IMG/VR virus record: IMGVR_UViG_3300032322_000475
Span: 1 to 62,662 of that record
From: a virus
Strand: one strand, 5' to 3'
DNA length: 62,662 nucleotides
In this document: piece after piece, positions 1 through 7,450 of the stretch
How positions within the stretch are numbered: the stretch's first letter is position 1
Layout of the letters: every line of letters begins with the position of its first letter
The notes under the pieces: generated by a model
Told to the model about the DNA's origin: nothing
What the model saw: the letters and a program-made list of their open reading frames with translations, nothing else
The model's database searches: none
Program-made: the position numbers and the translations under genes

Positions 1-1
1 G

Positions 2-688
2 ACCGCACGATACAACCACGAAACCATCGCTCTGGGTTTCTCGCTGACCGAAGAGGCCATCGAAGATAACCTGTATGACAGCCTGTCGGCTCGTTATACC
101 AAGGCGCTGGCTCGTGCGATGTCGTACACCAAGCAGGTTAAGGCAGCAGCAGTACTGAACAATGGCTTCTCGTCTAACTACCCCGGTGGTGATGGCGTGG
201 CTCTGTTCAGCACAGCACACCCGCTGGTTAGCGGTGGCACCAACAGCAACACTCCGTCGACTCAAGTTGACCTCTCGGAAACCGCGTTGGAAAACGCAGT
301 TATCCAGATCGCAGCTTGGACTGACGAACGTGGTCTGCTGATCGCCGCACGCCCACGTAAACTGGTTGTGCCTCCAGCATTGCAGTTCGTGGCAACCCGA
401 CTGCTGGAAACGCAACTGCGTCCTGGTACCAATGACAACGACGTTAACGCGATCGTTAACAACGGTTCCATCCCAGAAGGCTATACGATCAACCACTTCT
501 TGACCGATACGAACGCATGGTTCCTGACCACTGATGTTCCTAACGGCATGAAGCACTTTGTTCGTACTCCGTTGCAGAACTCAATGGACGGCGACTTCGA
601 TACAGGTAACGTACGTTATAAGGCTCGTGAGCGTTATTCGTTCGGCTGGTCGGATCCGCTTGGCATGTTCGCATCGCAGGGCGCGTAA
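2..688 (+). CDS. major capsid protein, C-terminal part (5' truncated by window edge)
   Basis: An open frame runs from base 2, with no start in the window, to a TAA stop at 688, giving the last ~228 residues. It reads as the main part of an HK97-fold phage major capsid protein of the type found in uncultured aquatic podoviruses. Visible landmarks are TARYNHETIALGF near the start, WTDERGLLIAA in the middle and YKARERYSFGWSDPLG near the end. The protein would form the icosahedral shell. The matching N-terminus, MAISRAQLLKELLPG, is at the far right end of the window (62610). The gene therefore appears cut by the ends of a circular sequence. A strong terminator follows immediately. I am confident it is the capsid gene, less so of the exact subfamily. 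Confidence 0.85.
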   Translation, partial: TARYNHETIALGFSLTEEAIEDNLYDSLSARYTKALARAMSYTKQVKAAAVLNNGFSSNYPGGDGVALFSTAHPLVSGGTNSNTPSTQVDLSETALENAVIQIAAWTDERGLLIAARPRKLVVPPALQFVATRLLETQLRPGTNDNDVNAIVNNGSIPEGYTINHFLTDTNAWFLTTDVPNGMKHFVRTPLQNSMDGDFDTGNVRYKARERYSFGWSDPLGMFASQGA

Positions 689-693
689 TAGAA

Positions 694-719
694 GGGGGGG
701 TGATAAACCCCCCTTTTTT
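694..719 (+). terminator. Rho-independent terminator after the capsid gene
   Basis: A run of seven G (694-700), a short TGATAAA loop and six C (708-713) are followed by six T (714-719), a textbook intrinsic terminator. It lies 6 bases after the capsid stop and would separate abundant capsid mRNA from the downstream structural genes. Confidence 0.92.
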
Positions 720-729
720 CATAGATTTA

Positions 730-738
730 TGCTATAAC
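730..738 (+). promoter_or_regulatory. extended -10 promoter for the downstream structural genes
   Basis: TGCTATAAC is an extended -10 element (TGn plus TATAAC), placed just after the capsid terminator and about 90 bases before the next start codon. No good -35 is visible; extended -10 promoters often lack one. A small hairpin, CCGGGAATCCCGG, lies downstream at about 746-758 in the leader. The location makes sense as a restart point for transcription. Confidence 0.45.
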
Positions 739-828
739 GCAGTAACTCCGGGAATCCCGGGTGTGGCAAACAGTCCCGGCTGACGTCAAGCAGATTGCCA
801 TACCGAACTCGCTTGAGAGGACAATTCG

Positions 829-1296
829 ATGGCTGTATCTACTACCCAATCCATTTGGCGTTCGGGCGGCGGTGATAACACTCGCCAAGCCTATTGTGGC
901 ACCGGCGTCATGGCAGCAACCTTTTTCGTTGCTAACGCGGCAGTCTCTGGCAACGTTGTCGTTGCACAGGGTCAGACTGCTGAAGTCATTCTTCCTGCTA
1001 ACGCTGTTGTAACGCACGTCATGATTACCGATGCTTTGACTTCGGGCACCATGAACGTTGGCTACGTGACAGTTGACGGCGCAACCAACAATGCTTCTTA
1101 CCTTGCTGATGGCGCTTCTGCTGTGGCAACGATTACACCTGGCTCGACCGGCAACGGCGCTGGCCTTGGTCTCGTGATGAATGCTACCCAGAACGTCAAG
1201 ATCACAACTCAGAGCAAGAGTTCGGCTGTTGGCAACGTTGGCGGCATCATCCTCTACTACGTTACTGATCCCCTCTTTGGTCAGCAGAACAGCTAA
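829..1296 (+). CDS. predicted head decoration or minor structural protein
   Basis: A 155-residue protein with start ATG preceded by AGAGG at good distance. It is rich in Ala, Val, Thr, Asn and Gly with alternating hydrophobic beta-strand patterns, and has no membrane segment or catalytic motif. It starts MAVSTTQSIWRSGGGD and ends in YYVTDPLFGQ. Composition, size and position directly after the capsid gene suggest a capsid decoration or virion surface protein. It leads the next transcription unit and is followed 12 bases later by another beta-rich structural gene. The specific function is inferred from context only. Confidence 0.5.
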   Translation: MAVSTTQSIWRSGGGDNTRQAYCGTGVMAATFFVANAAVSGNVVVAQGQTAEVILPANAVVTHVMITDALTSGTMNVGYVTVDGATNNASYLADGASAVATITPGSTGNGAGLGLVMNATQNVKITTQSKSSAVGNVGGIILYYVTDPLFGQQNS

Positions 1297-1308
1297 TAGG
1301 GTGTCGCT

Positions 1309-1797
1309 ATGGCTATGCAAACAGACGTTTTTTCGTATCACGCAGTAAGCTCATCGCTTGCGTATGGCGCACGTTCACGTCTGAAGGGTGTGGTTATATC
1401 CCCCGTTACGTCCGTAACTTTCAACTCATGTGTAGTTGATACTGCTGGGGCGTTGACGGGGACATACGATATTCCCGGCTCGACAGTATGTACCGTCACC
1501 ATAGCTAATCATGGCCTGTCGAATGGCGCACGAGTTGGCTTCGACTTTACTACTGGTGCGGGAATAGATGATGCTTATGTTGTGTCGAATGCGACAACCA
1601 ACACGCTCACTATAACCACGGCCAATCTAACGACCAGTGGTAATGTGACGATGTACCCGAAGGTCCTTACTGAATTGGATTCCTCTTCAGGAACGGCTTT
1701 TTACACATTAATTCCCGGTGAGGGGATTCTTGCTTCAGAAGGGTTATTCTGTTTGCTGCCATCCGCCAACGTAACCATGACTATTTTCTACGGATAG
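1309..1797 (+). CDS. beta-rich virion protein, paralogue A
   Basis: A 162-residue protein. The start reads MAMQTDV, and the middle carries the motif NHGLSNGARVGFDFTTGAG followed by a T-rich beta region, then a C-terminal part ending TIFYG. The neighbour 1807-2301 has the same layout: MQTDV start, NHGF.TGQRV.LDFTSGAG and an ending TVFYG. They are therefore tandem duplicates that have diverged. The NHG..xGxRVxxDF module also occurs in tail-fibre and adhesin proteins of aquatic phages. Role is probably virion surface or head fibre, inferred. Confidence 0.55.
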   Translation: MAMQTDVFSYHAVSSSLAYGARSRLKGVVISPVTSVTFNSCVVDTAGALTGTYDIPGSTVCTVTIANHGLSNGARVGFDFTTGAGIDDAYVVSNATTNTLTITTANLTTSGNVTMYPKVLTELDSSSGTAFYTLIPGEGILASEGLFCLLPSANVTMTIFYG

Positions 1798-1806
1798 GAA
1801 TAGCTT

Positions 1807-2301
1807 GTGATGCAAACGGACGTTAAATCTGCGATTGCAAAAAATACAGGGCTGCTTGTAACCATGATCCCTGTACGCTTGAAATCTATCACGGTGACAA
1901 GCGCGACAGTATCGGCAAGAAATGTTTCCGTATGTGACCCAACGGCTCAGAAATCTGGCACGTATTCTCGTACAAACCCTAGCGCTACAATCACCGTCAC
2001 CATAACGAACCACGGTTTTGTTACTGGGCAACGAGTGTTTTTAGATTTTACCTCTGGCGCTGGTCGGGATGGTGCATACACGATTACGAAAACTGGCGAT
2101 GATACGTTTACCTGTGTCGATACTGGCGTAACTTCTACGACGAGCGGCGACGTTACAGCGTATAGCAAGATTTTGTTAGAGGTTGATACCTTCAATACAA
2201 TTGGCTTGCCTATTATGATTCCAGGCCAAGGTATTTACTGCCCTAACGGTATGTTTGTAGGATGTGGTGCGTCTGTAACGGCAACAGTTTTTTATGGCTA
2301 A
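1807..2301 (+). CDS. beta-rich virion protein, paralogue B
   Basis: A 164-residue sister of the preceding gene. It begins GTG ATG CAA (MMQTDV if the GTG at 1807 is used, or ATG at 1810); either start is possible because AGGA lies upstream. It carries NHGFVTGQRVFLDFTSGAG at about residues 78-96 and ends TATVFYG like its paralogue. The middle segment differs, so one copy could bind a different partner or receptor. Its last codons overlap the start of the next gene at 2294, which suggests translational coupling. Confidence 0.55.
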   Translation: MMQTDVKSAIAKNTGLLVTMIPVRLKSITVTSATVSARNVSVCDPTAQKSGTYSRTNPSATITVTITNHGFVTGQRVFLDFTSGAGRDGAYTITKTGDDTFTCVDTGVTSTTSGDVTAYSKILLEVDTFNTIGLPIMIPGQGIYCPNGMFVGCGASVTATVFYG

Positions 2302-2548
2302 GAAGACTCCATCCCTTGCTATCGGTCGCGGCGAAAAGCTGCCCGTATCCAAGGGCGCGGGTCTGACTGCCAAAGGCAGGGCGAAGTACAACAAAGCTAC
2401 CGGCAGCAATCTCAAGGCTCCGCAGCCAGAGGGTGGCGCTCGCAAGCGTTCCTTTTGCGCTCGGATGTCTGGAATGCCGGGACCTATGAAAGACGAGAAG
2501 GGTCGCCCAACAAGGAAGGCGGCATCTTTGAAAAGGTGGAAGTGTTAA
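2294..2548 (+). CDS. small basic protein, DUF6321-like
   Basis: An 84-residue, very basic protein. Recognisable features are TPSLAIGRGEKLP and SKGAGLTAKGRAKYN, then a linker and a C-terminal RKSFCARMSGM-like block (here RSFCARMSGMPGP) ending SLKRWKC. This arrangement matches the DUF6321 family known from phages and large viruses; the name is from memory and the function is unknown. Its start overlaps the previous stop by 8 bases. It opens a run of small Lys-rich genes embedded among virion genes, so a DNA-binding or head-internal role is plausible but unproven. Confidence 0.7.
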   Translation: MAKKTPSLAIGRGEKLPVSKGAGLTAKGRAKYNKATGSNLKAPQPEGGARKRSFCARMSGMPGPMKDEKGRPTRKAASLKRWKC

Positions 2549-2550
2549 CT

Positions 2551-2799
2551 GTGGACTTAGCATTTGTTTGGAATGGCGCTCTGTCGCTGTTTGTGGGCTT
2601 GTTTGCTTACATTGCCCATGAGAAGTTTTCCGAGCTGGCACGCATCACGATCTTGTTGAACAAGACCCGTGAGGAGATTGCGCGGGATAACGTGACAAAG
2701 GCAGAAGTGGATCGCATCACAGATCATATTGACCAGCGGTTTAATCGTCTTGAGACCAAGATAGATCAACTGATTGAGTCGCAACGGAGGGTGTTATGA
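2551..2799 (+). CDS. small membrane-anchored coiled-coil protein
   Basis: I choose GTG 2551, two bases after the previous stop, because AGGTGG lies ~11 bases upstream; GTG 2542 is an alternative. The 82-residue product has one hydrophobic segment (about residues 5-22, WNGALSLFVGLFAYIA) followed by a charged heptad-like helix to the end (DRITDHIDQRFNRLETKIDQ). Such short TM plus coiled-coil proteins are common in phage structural operons. Some act as holin or spanin helpers or stay virion-associated. No stronger assignment is possible. Confidence 0.55.
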   Translation: MDLAFVWNGALSLFVGLFAYIAHEKFSELARITILLNKTREEIARDNVTKAEVDRITDHIDQRFNRLETKIDQLIESQRRVL

Positions 2800-3368
2800 A
2801 GCGCAAGGTAAAACGTTACGCCGAAGGTGAAATGGTTGAGGGCGATGAAATCCCGATGGACATGGAGCCTCGTCGTTCGATTAAAGATTACATGACCAAC
2901 CCTGCCAAAGAAACTGAGGGTGGTTATACATCTCCAGTGCGGGAATACGCGCGAGAAGCAAAAGCGCCTGTAAGAAAACGCAAGCGCGTTCCAAAATATT
3001 CGGACGTTGTTAAAGCGTCGGAACTTGGTTCGCAAGACTTTTCTTCCAAGAAAGCTCCTGAAAAAAGTCGTGACATGAGCGCTGCTGCGTTGCTTGCTAT
3101 TCCAGCGGCTGCCGCCGCTGCTGCTGGTATGCGGCGCAATATCAGAACAGGTAGCCGTGCTGGCTCGCGTGTAGAGCCAACCATGTCTCGAGTTCGCACG
3201 CAAGAGATTGATCCGTTTGATCAGATGGCGATGGATCGTATGACGGGCGAAGGCGGACGCAAGAAGGGCGGCCACATCAAAGCCAAGAAAATGGCAAGCG
3301 GTGGCTCTGCATCATCTCGTGCCGATGGTATTGCCCAGCGAGGCAAGACTCGTGGGAGGATGTGCTGA
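2796..3368 (+). CDS. basic virion-cluster protein with RADG/RGKTRG C-terminal tag
   Basis: A 190-residue basic protein with ATG preceded by CGGAGGG. An Ala-rich hydrophobic patch (AALLAIPAAAAAAAG, about residues 96-110) splits two Lys/Arg-rich regions. The C-terminus reads KKGGHIKAKKMASGG then RADGIAQRGKTRGRMC. Two nearby genes (4001 and 4643) end in almost the same tag. The shared tail suggests a common targeting, processing or DNA-binding function. The family is seen only in uncultured-type phages as far as I recall; function unknown. Confidence 0.55.
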   Translation: MKRKVKRYAEGEMVEGDEIPMDMEPRRSIKDYMTNPAKETEGGYTSPVREYAREAKAPVRKRKRVPKYSDVVKASELGSQDFSSKKAPEKSRDMSAAALLAIPAAAAAAAGMRRNIRTGSRAGSRVEPTMSRVRTQEIDPFDQMAMDRMTGEGGRKKGGHIKAKKMASGGSASSRADGIAQRGKTRGRMC

Positions 3369-3988
3369 TGAGAAAGCGTCGGAAGTTTGCTGACGGTGGC
3401 GTCACCGGCGGCCAAGTGCAGCAGCCCACTTATCCGTTCTATGGCAACCAACCGCAGGCTGGCGGTCAGAGTGGCGGGATGAATCAGACGTTCAACATGC
3501 AGCCGCAAGCCATGTCTGGTCCGAACGATCAGATGACACAGCGCTTTGCCAAAGGTGGACAGGCTAAAGTTGGCAAGGTCATGAGTGAGTTCAAGTCTGG
3601 CAAGTTAAAGTCATCGTCAGGTCAGAAGGTAACCAACCCCAAGCAGGCCATCGCCATCGGTCTTTCCGAAGCTGGCCTTTCCAAAAAAGCCAAAGGAGGC
3701 GAAATGAAAGAGTCGAAAGCGATGGTTAAGAAGGAAGTGTCGTTCATGAAAAAGAAGGGCGCTCCTAAGTCGATGATCAAACATGAGGAAGCAGAGATGA
3801 CTGGCATGAAAAAAGGCGGCAAGGTTAAGAAGATGGCGATGGGTGGCATGGGTGCATCCAAGATGGGTTCAGTCAAAACTGCTGCTCCTAGCCGTGATGG
3901 CGTTGCTGTTAAAGGCAAGACTAAAGGCACCATGGTCAAGATGGCTAAAGGCGGCACGATGAAGAAAGCCTACGGCGGTAAGTGCTAA
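3368..3988 (+). CDS. Lys/Met/Gly-rich protein with repeated AKGG / KKGG motifs
   Basis: A 206-residue protein starting at ATG 3368, which overlaps the previous TGA (TGATG), with GGGAGG 8 bases upstream. It is packed with short repeats: FADGGVTGG at the N-terminus, AKGGQAKVGKV, AKGGEMKES, KKGGKVKKMAMGG, and a final MAKGGTMKKAYGGKC. A central stretch (VTNPKQAIAIGLSEAG) resembles the DUF6496-like region seen in other phages and bacteria, from memory and uncertain. Extremely basic and Met-rich; likely binds DNA or other virion proteins. Function unknown. Confidence 0.55.
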   Translation: MRKRRKFADGGVTGGQVQQPTYPFYGNQPQAGGQSGGMNQTFNMQPQAMSGPNDQMTQRFAKGGQAKVGKVMSEFKSGKLKSSSGQKVTNPKQAIAIGLSEAGLSKKAKGGEMKESKAMVKKEVSFMKKKGAPKSMIKHEEAEMTGMKKGGKVKKMAMGGMGASKMGSVKTAAPSRDGVAVKGKTKGTMVKMAKGGTMKKAYGGKC

Positions 3989-4000
3989 CTGGAGAACTCC

Positions 4001-4318
4001 ATGCGTGGTATGTCACCGAATGATGTAAGCGCCACACGAACTGGCCTTGATCTTGAGCGTGGACGTGAGCGAGAGATGGATTTAGCGGCAGCTCGTAGCC
4101 GTATGCCATCAACCATGGAAACGAACGTTCCGCGGATTCCAATGATTAGTCCGCCAACGCAACCGCCTGTTATGCCTGCTGCGATGCCAGCGGTACCACG
4201 AGTGCCGATGAAAAAAGGCGGCAAGGTAAAGAAGGCAAAAGGTAGTTCTGTGTCGTCTGCAAGCAAGCGGGCAGACGGCTGCGCCCAGCGCGGTAAAACC
4301 AGAGGGAAATTCGTGTGA
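4001..4318 (+). CDS. small protein with proline-rich middle and RADG/RGKTRG tag
   Basis: A 105-residue protein with ATG 13 bases after the previous stop and GGAGA upstream. The N-terminal half is Arg/Glu-rich (DLERGREREMDLAAARSR), the middle is Met/Pro-rich, and the C-terminus is MKKGGKVKKAKG then RADGCAQRGKTRGKFV. The tail is nearly the same as in the genes at 2796 and 4643. It overlaps the next start by four bases. Function unknown; part of the tagged small-protein cluster. Confidence 0.5.
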   Translation: MRGMSPNDVSATRTGLDLERGREREMDLAAARSRMPSTMETNVPRIPMISPPTQPPVMPAAMPAVPRVPMKKGGKVKKAKGSSVSSASKRADGCAQRGKTRGKFV

Positions 4319-4650
4319 GACCGTCACGCGGCATGGGGGATATCAACCCCAGAAAAATGCCCAAGGCGAAGGTAAAAGCTCGTCGGGACAATACTGACTT
4401 CACGGAATATGCCAAGGGCGGTTCCGTGCGGTTGGGTAAGCCGTCGGTGGAGGATGCTGTGCGTGGCGCTGCCAAGCGGTCAAAGGTCAACGCTGCTGGC
4501 AACTACACCAAGCCGGGTATGCGTAAGCGTATGTTTGAAAGCATCAAGGCATCTGCGGTGCAGGGTACGGCGGCAGGTCAGTGGTCAGCCCGCAAGGCAC
4601 AGCTACTGGCAAAGAGATACAAGGCGAAGGGCGGAGGTTATCGTGGCTGA
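4315..4650 (+). CDS. small basic protein with GNYTKPGMRKRMF motif
   Basis: A 111-residue basic protein from GTG 4315, which overlaps the previous stop (GTGTGA) with GAGGGA upstream; ATG 4333 is an alternative. It carries YAKGGSVRLGK near residue 36 and a conserved second half, AGNYTKPGMRKRMF then GQWSARKAQLLAKRYKAKGG. I recall this second half as a widespread block in aquatic phages and giant viruses, of unknown function. Strong positive charge suggests nucleic acid contact. It overlaps the next gene by 8 bases. Confidence 0.55.
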   Translation: MRPSRGMGDINPRKMPKAKVKARRDNTDFTEYAKGGSVRLGKPSVEDAVRGAAKRSKVNAAGNYTKPGMRKRMFESIKASAVQGTAAGQWSARKAQLLAKRYKAKGGGYRG

Positions 4651-4927
4651 GAAAAAAGAAACCAAGAAAGAACGCGCTACTTTTAAAACGGTTCGTAGTT
4701 ATCCATACGGTAGTGCGGAACTGAGCGGTAGTGAAGTGCTGCGCGATAATATTTCGACCGGCGTGCATTTTAAAGATGATGAAGGCGGGGAAAAGAAAGC
4801 TCGCGAATATGCTTCTGAAATGCAACGCGAAACTCGTGGCATGAAAAAAGGCGGTGCTGTGAAGTCAGCGTCAGCCCGTGCCGATGGTTGCGCCATGCGT
4901 GGTAAGACTCGTGGAAAGATAGTGTGA
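4643..4927 (+). CDS. small protein with RADG/RGKTRG C-terminal tag
   Basis: Start GTG 4643 (GCGGAGG upstream) gives 94 residues. The N-terminal part is charged (AEKKETKKERATFKTVRSY). The middle is short and mixed. The end is MKKGGAVK, then SASARADGCAMRGKTRGKIV, the third copy of the shared tail in this cluster. A longer frame start at 4409 lies inside the preceding gene and is not needed. Function unknown; translation is coupled to its neighbours by overlap. Confidence 0.5.
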   Translation: MAEKKETKKERATFKTVRSYPYGSAELSGSEVLRDNISTGVHFKDDEGGEKKAREYASEMQRETRGMKKGGAVKSASARADGCAMRGKTRGKIV

Positions 4928-4928
4928 G

Positions 4929-5162
4929 ATGAAAGCCCCGCAGCAAAGCCTTAAATCCTGGGGTGAGCAAAAGTGGCGAACGAAAAGCGGCAAGCCATCG
5001 TCAAAGACCGGAGAGCGTTATCTCCCGGAAAACGCGATCAAGGCTCTAAGCCCAGCCGAGTATGCCGCCACGACGAAGGCAAAGCGGGCAGGGAAGAAAG
5101 CAGGAAAGCAGTTTGTTAAACAGCCCAAGGGTATAGCACAGAAGACTGCGAGATTTAGGTAA
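4929..5162 (+). CDS. small basic protein, SL.SW..QKWRTKSGKPS family
   Basis: A 77-residue highly basic protein. The motifs QKWRTKSGKPSSKTGERYLP and IKALSPAEYAATTKAKRAG followed by GKQFVKQPKGIA are typical of a short family (I recall the name DUF5872) present in phages and some large eukaryotic viruses. Function is unknown; composition is like a nucleic-acid-binding or virion-internal protein. The stop shares one base with the start of the gp4-like gene at 5162. Confidence 0.6.
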   Translation: MKAPQQSLKSWGEQKWRTKSGKPSSKTGERYLPENAIKALSPAEYAATTKAKRAGKKAGKQFVKQPKGIAQKTARFR

Positions 5163-5902
5163 TGGCATACACCACTTCTACAACGACGTTCAATCCAACC
5201 GTCAACGAAATCTTCGAAGAAGCTTTCGAGCGTTGCGGTCTTGAGATGCGTACGGGCTACGATTTTCGTACCGCTCGGCGCAGCTTGAACTTGTTGCTGA
5301 CGGAGTGGGCAAACCGTGGCATCAATTTATGGACTATCGAGTCGGCAACGATTCCGCTTGTACAAGGGCAGATTACCTATGATCTACCTATTGACACCGT
5401 GGATCTTCTGGAACATGTTATTCGAACTAATCCCGGTCAGATTGGCACCCAGTCAGACATCAACATCAACCGAATCTCTGTCTCAACCTACGCGACGATC
5501 CCGAACAAGCTCACGCAAGGGCGTCCGATCCAAGTCTGGATAAACCGTCGTAGCGGCCAGACCACGGACGTGCCGGGCGCAACACCGCAGAACCCGCAGA
5601 TCAACGTTTGGCCGTCACCAGATCAGGGTACGGCACAGACTCCGTACTACTACTTCGTGTACTGGCGGCTGCGCAGGATGTTTGACGCGGGCAACGGTGT
5701 AAACGTTGAGGACATCCCATTCCGCTTTCAGGAAGCCATCATCTGCGGGTTGGCATACCGGTTGGCGATGAAGGTTCCTGGTGGTCTGGAGCGCATTCAG
5801 TTTCTGAAGGCGCAGTATGACGAGGCGTGGGAGATGGCGGCTGGCGAGGATCGGGAAAAGGCACCGGATAGACTGGTGCCACGCATGATCACATATAGGT
5901 GA
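5162..5902 (+). CDS. head completion / connector protein, P22 gp4-like
   Basis: A 246-residue protein. The N-terminal block (PTVNEIFEEAFERCG, DFRTARRSLNLLLTEWANRG, LWTIE) is characteristic of gp4-type head-completion proteins, which join the portal ring to the tail in P22-like podoviruses. Further landmarks are YDLP followed by a Pro/Asn-rich beta region, and a C-terminal helical part (FQEAIICGLAYRLAMKVPG...). It would dock under the portal (57459). Located at the start of the connector and tail gene set. Confidence 0.75.
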   Translation: MAYTTSTTTFNPTVNEIFEEAFERCGLEMRTGYDFRTARRSLNLLLTEWANRGINLWTIESATIPLVQGQITYDLPIDTVDLLEHVIRTNPGQIGTQSDININRISVSTYATIPNKLTQGRPIQVWINRRSGQTTDVPGATPQNPQINVWPSPDQGTAQTPYYYFVYWRLRRMFDAGNGVNVEDIPFRFQEAIICGLAYRLAMKVPGGLERIQFLKAQYDEAWEMAAGEDREKAPDRLVPRMITYR

Positions 5903-5905
5903 TGT

Positions 5906-6328
5906 ATGCCTAGCAAGTACGCTAGTGGTAAAAAGAGTATTGCAGAGTGTGACCGGTGTGGTTTCCGGTATCAGCTCAAAGTGTTAAAGACGCTGACGAT
6001 CAAGACGAAGAACGTCAAGATCAAGGTGTGTCCGACCTGCTGGGAACCTGACCAGCCGCAGTTGAGTCTTGGCCTATATCCGGTCAATGATCCGCAGGCG
6101 GTACGGGAGCCAAGGCCGGATTTGTCGTACTGGCAGTCTGGTATGACGGGGTTGCAGGCAGACTACAACTCTGGCACAAACATCTTGCAGGATGGATTCC
6201 CCGGTGGTGGTAGCCGGATCTTCCAGTGGGGTTGGGCACCGATAGGCGGGGCTAGGGCTAACGACGATGGATTAACGCCAAACAATCTTGTGGCGCAAAC
6301 GACGGTAGCAAACGTGACTATCAACTAG
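5906..6328 (+). CDS. virion protein with N-terminal zinc ribbon
   Basis: A 140-residue protein. Two CxxC pairs, CDRCGFRY (residues 11-18) and CPTCWEPD (~residue 42), form a likely structural zinc ribbon. The rest is Gly/Asn/Pro-rich with aromatic residues (SYWQSG, FQWGWAPIGG), as in virion or tail components. It sits three bases after the gp4-like gene and before two small KKGG proteins. Probably a connector accessory protein; the exact role is unknown. Confidence 0.5.
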   Translation: MPSKYASGKKSIAECDRCGFRYQLKVLKTLTIKTKNVKIKVCPTCWEPDQPQLSLGLYPVNDPQAVREPRPDLSYWQSGMTGLQADYNSGTNILQDGFPGGGSRIFQWGWAPIGGARANDDGLTPNNLVAQTTVANVTIN

Positions 6329-6337
6329 GAGTGAATG

Positions 6338-6487
6338 ATGGACAAGATGAAGCAGGTAGCCAAAGCCGAGGTGAAAGCGCATGAGAAGCGTATGCACAAA
6401 GGCATGAAAAAGGGTGGCGTAACCACCGCTGATCTGAAAAAATACGGGCGCAACGAGGCTCGCATTCAAAACCAGAAAACCAAGTGA
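6338..6487 (+). CDS. 49-residue Lys-rich protein with GMKKGGVTT motif
   Basis: A short gene from ATG 6338 with AGGAGTG just upstream, stop TGA 6485-6487. The product starts MDKMKQVAKAEVKAHEKR, then KGMKKGGVTTADLKKYG, and ends in a polar Asn/Gln/Lys tail. It carries the same KKGG core as the 2796-4927 cluster. Very basic and helical in pattern. Function unknown. Confidence 0.6.
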   Translation: MDKMKQVAKAEVKAHEKRMHKGMKKGGVTTADLKKYGRNEARIQNQKTK

Positions 6488-6494
6488 GGCTGAC

Positions 6495-6770
6495 ATGGCA
6501 AAGTACTCTATGAAAAAGGGCGGGAAAGAGGTTGGTCCCGCTTCCGTTTATGCCCCTCCTCACACGATGACTGGCAAGGCTGTGTCTGCCAAGCTGAAGA
6601 AGATGGAAGATCCCAACAACATCGCTGTTGACAAGCTAGGTCCACGCACGGCTGTGCAGCGCGTGTCTGCGGGCGATCCTGGTCGGGAAGACACCAAGAC
6701 CACGGGCATCAAGATTCGCGGTACTGGTGCTGCCACCAAGGGTGTAATGGCTAGAGGTCCGATGGCATGA
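6495..6770 (+). CDS. small basic protein starting MAKYSMKKGGKEVG
   Basis: A 91-residue protein. The KKGGKEVGPAS motif is at the N-terminus and a distinctive C-terminus reads TTGIKIRGTGAATKGVMARG. I recall very similar C-termini in other uncultured phages. No enzyme motif is visible. It overlaps the next adaptor gene by four bases (ATGA), so the two are probably co-translated. Another member of the tagged small-protein set, here inside the connector region. Confidence 0.55.
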   Translation: MAKYSMKKGGKEVGPASVYAPPHTMTGKAVSAKLKKMEDPNNIAVDKLGPRTAVQRVSAGDPGREDTKTTGIKIRGTGAATKGVMARGPMA

Positions 6771-7450
6771 CATACGCCGAGCTTGTTACCGCGATACAGG
6801 AGTACACGGAAAACTACGAACAGACGTTCGTAGATAACATCCCTGTTTTCCTGCGACAGACTGAAACCCGTGTGTACAACACGGTTCAGGTTCCTGCCCT
6901 GCGTGCTAACAAGACCGGCATCCTGTCCACCAACAACAAGTATCTATCTGCGCCCGGCGATTTCCTCGCGGTGTACTCCATGGCAGTGATTGAGAACTAT
7001 GGCACTGCCACCGAGGAATATCACTATCTGCTGAACAAGGATGTGAACTACATCCGTGCTGCTTACCCTACGCCAGCGGATACAGGATTGCCGCAGTACT
7101 ACGCGATCTTTGGGCCGACGACTACTAGCAATGTTGTGACGGACGAGCTGTCATTTATTTTGGGTCCGACGCCAGATGCGGCATACACAGTAGAGCTGCA
7201 TTACTACTATTACCCAGAGTCGATCACGACGGCACCAGATGGGCGCACATGGCTGGGTGATAACTATGATCCGATATTGCTGTACGGTGCTTTGCGCGAA
7301 GCATATTTGTTCATGAAGGGCGAGCAGGATTTGGTTGCCAACGTCGAGGCCAAGTACAACGAGGCTATGGGTCAACTGAAACGTCTGGGCGATGGCATGG
7401 AGCGTCAGGACGCATACCGTAGCGGTCAGGTTAGGGTGAGAGTCACATGA
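6767..7450 (+). CDS. phage head-tail adaptor-like protein
   Basis: A 227-residue protein. The N-terminus (MTYAELVTAIQEYTENYEQTF followed by VFLRQTETRVYNTVQVP) and the DFLAVYSM, LPQYYAI and YYYYPE blocks followed by an all-helical end are typical of a phage adaptor family in podoviruses (SU10-adaptor-like, from memory). It would form part of the ring between connector and tail. It overlaps its neighbours on both sides by four bases, indicating a coupled connector operon. Confidence 0.6.
   Translation: MTYAELVTAIQEYTENYEQTFVDNIPVFLRQTETRVYNTVQVPALRANKTGILSTNNKYLSAPGDFLAVYSMAVIENYGTATEEYHYLLNKDVNYIRAAYPTPADTGLPQYYAIFGPTTTSNVVTDELSFILGPTPDAAYTVELHYYYYPESITTAPDGRTWLGDNYDPILLYGALREAYLFMKGEQDLVANVEAKYNEAMGQLKRLGDGMERQDAYRSGQVRVRVT

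Noticed and set aside
727-1341. Reverse-strand frame of 204 residues
   Set aside because: It is the antisense of the decoration-type gene at 829, which has a good ribosome site and structural-protein composition.
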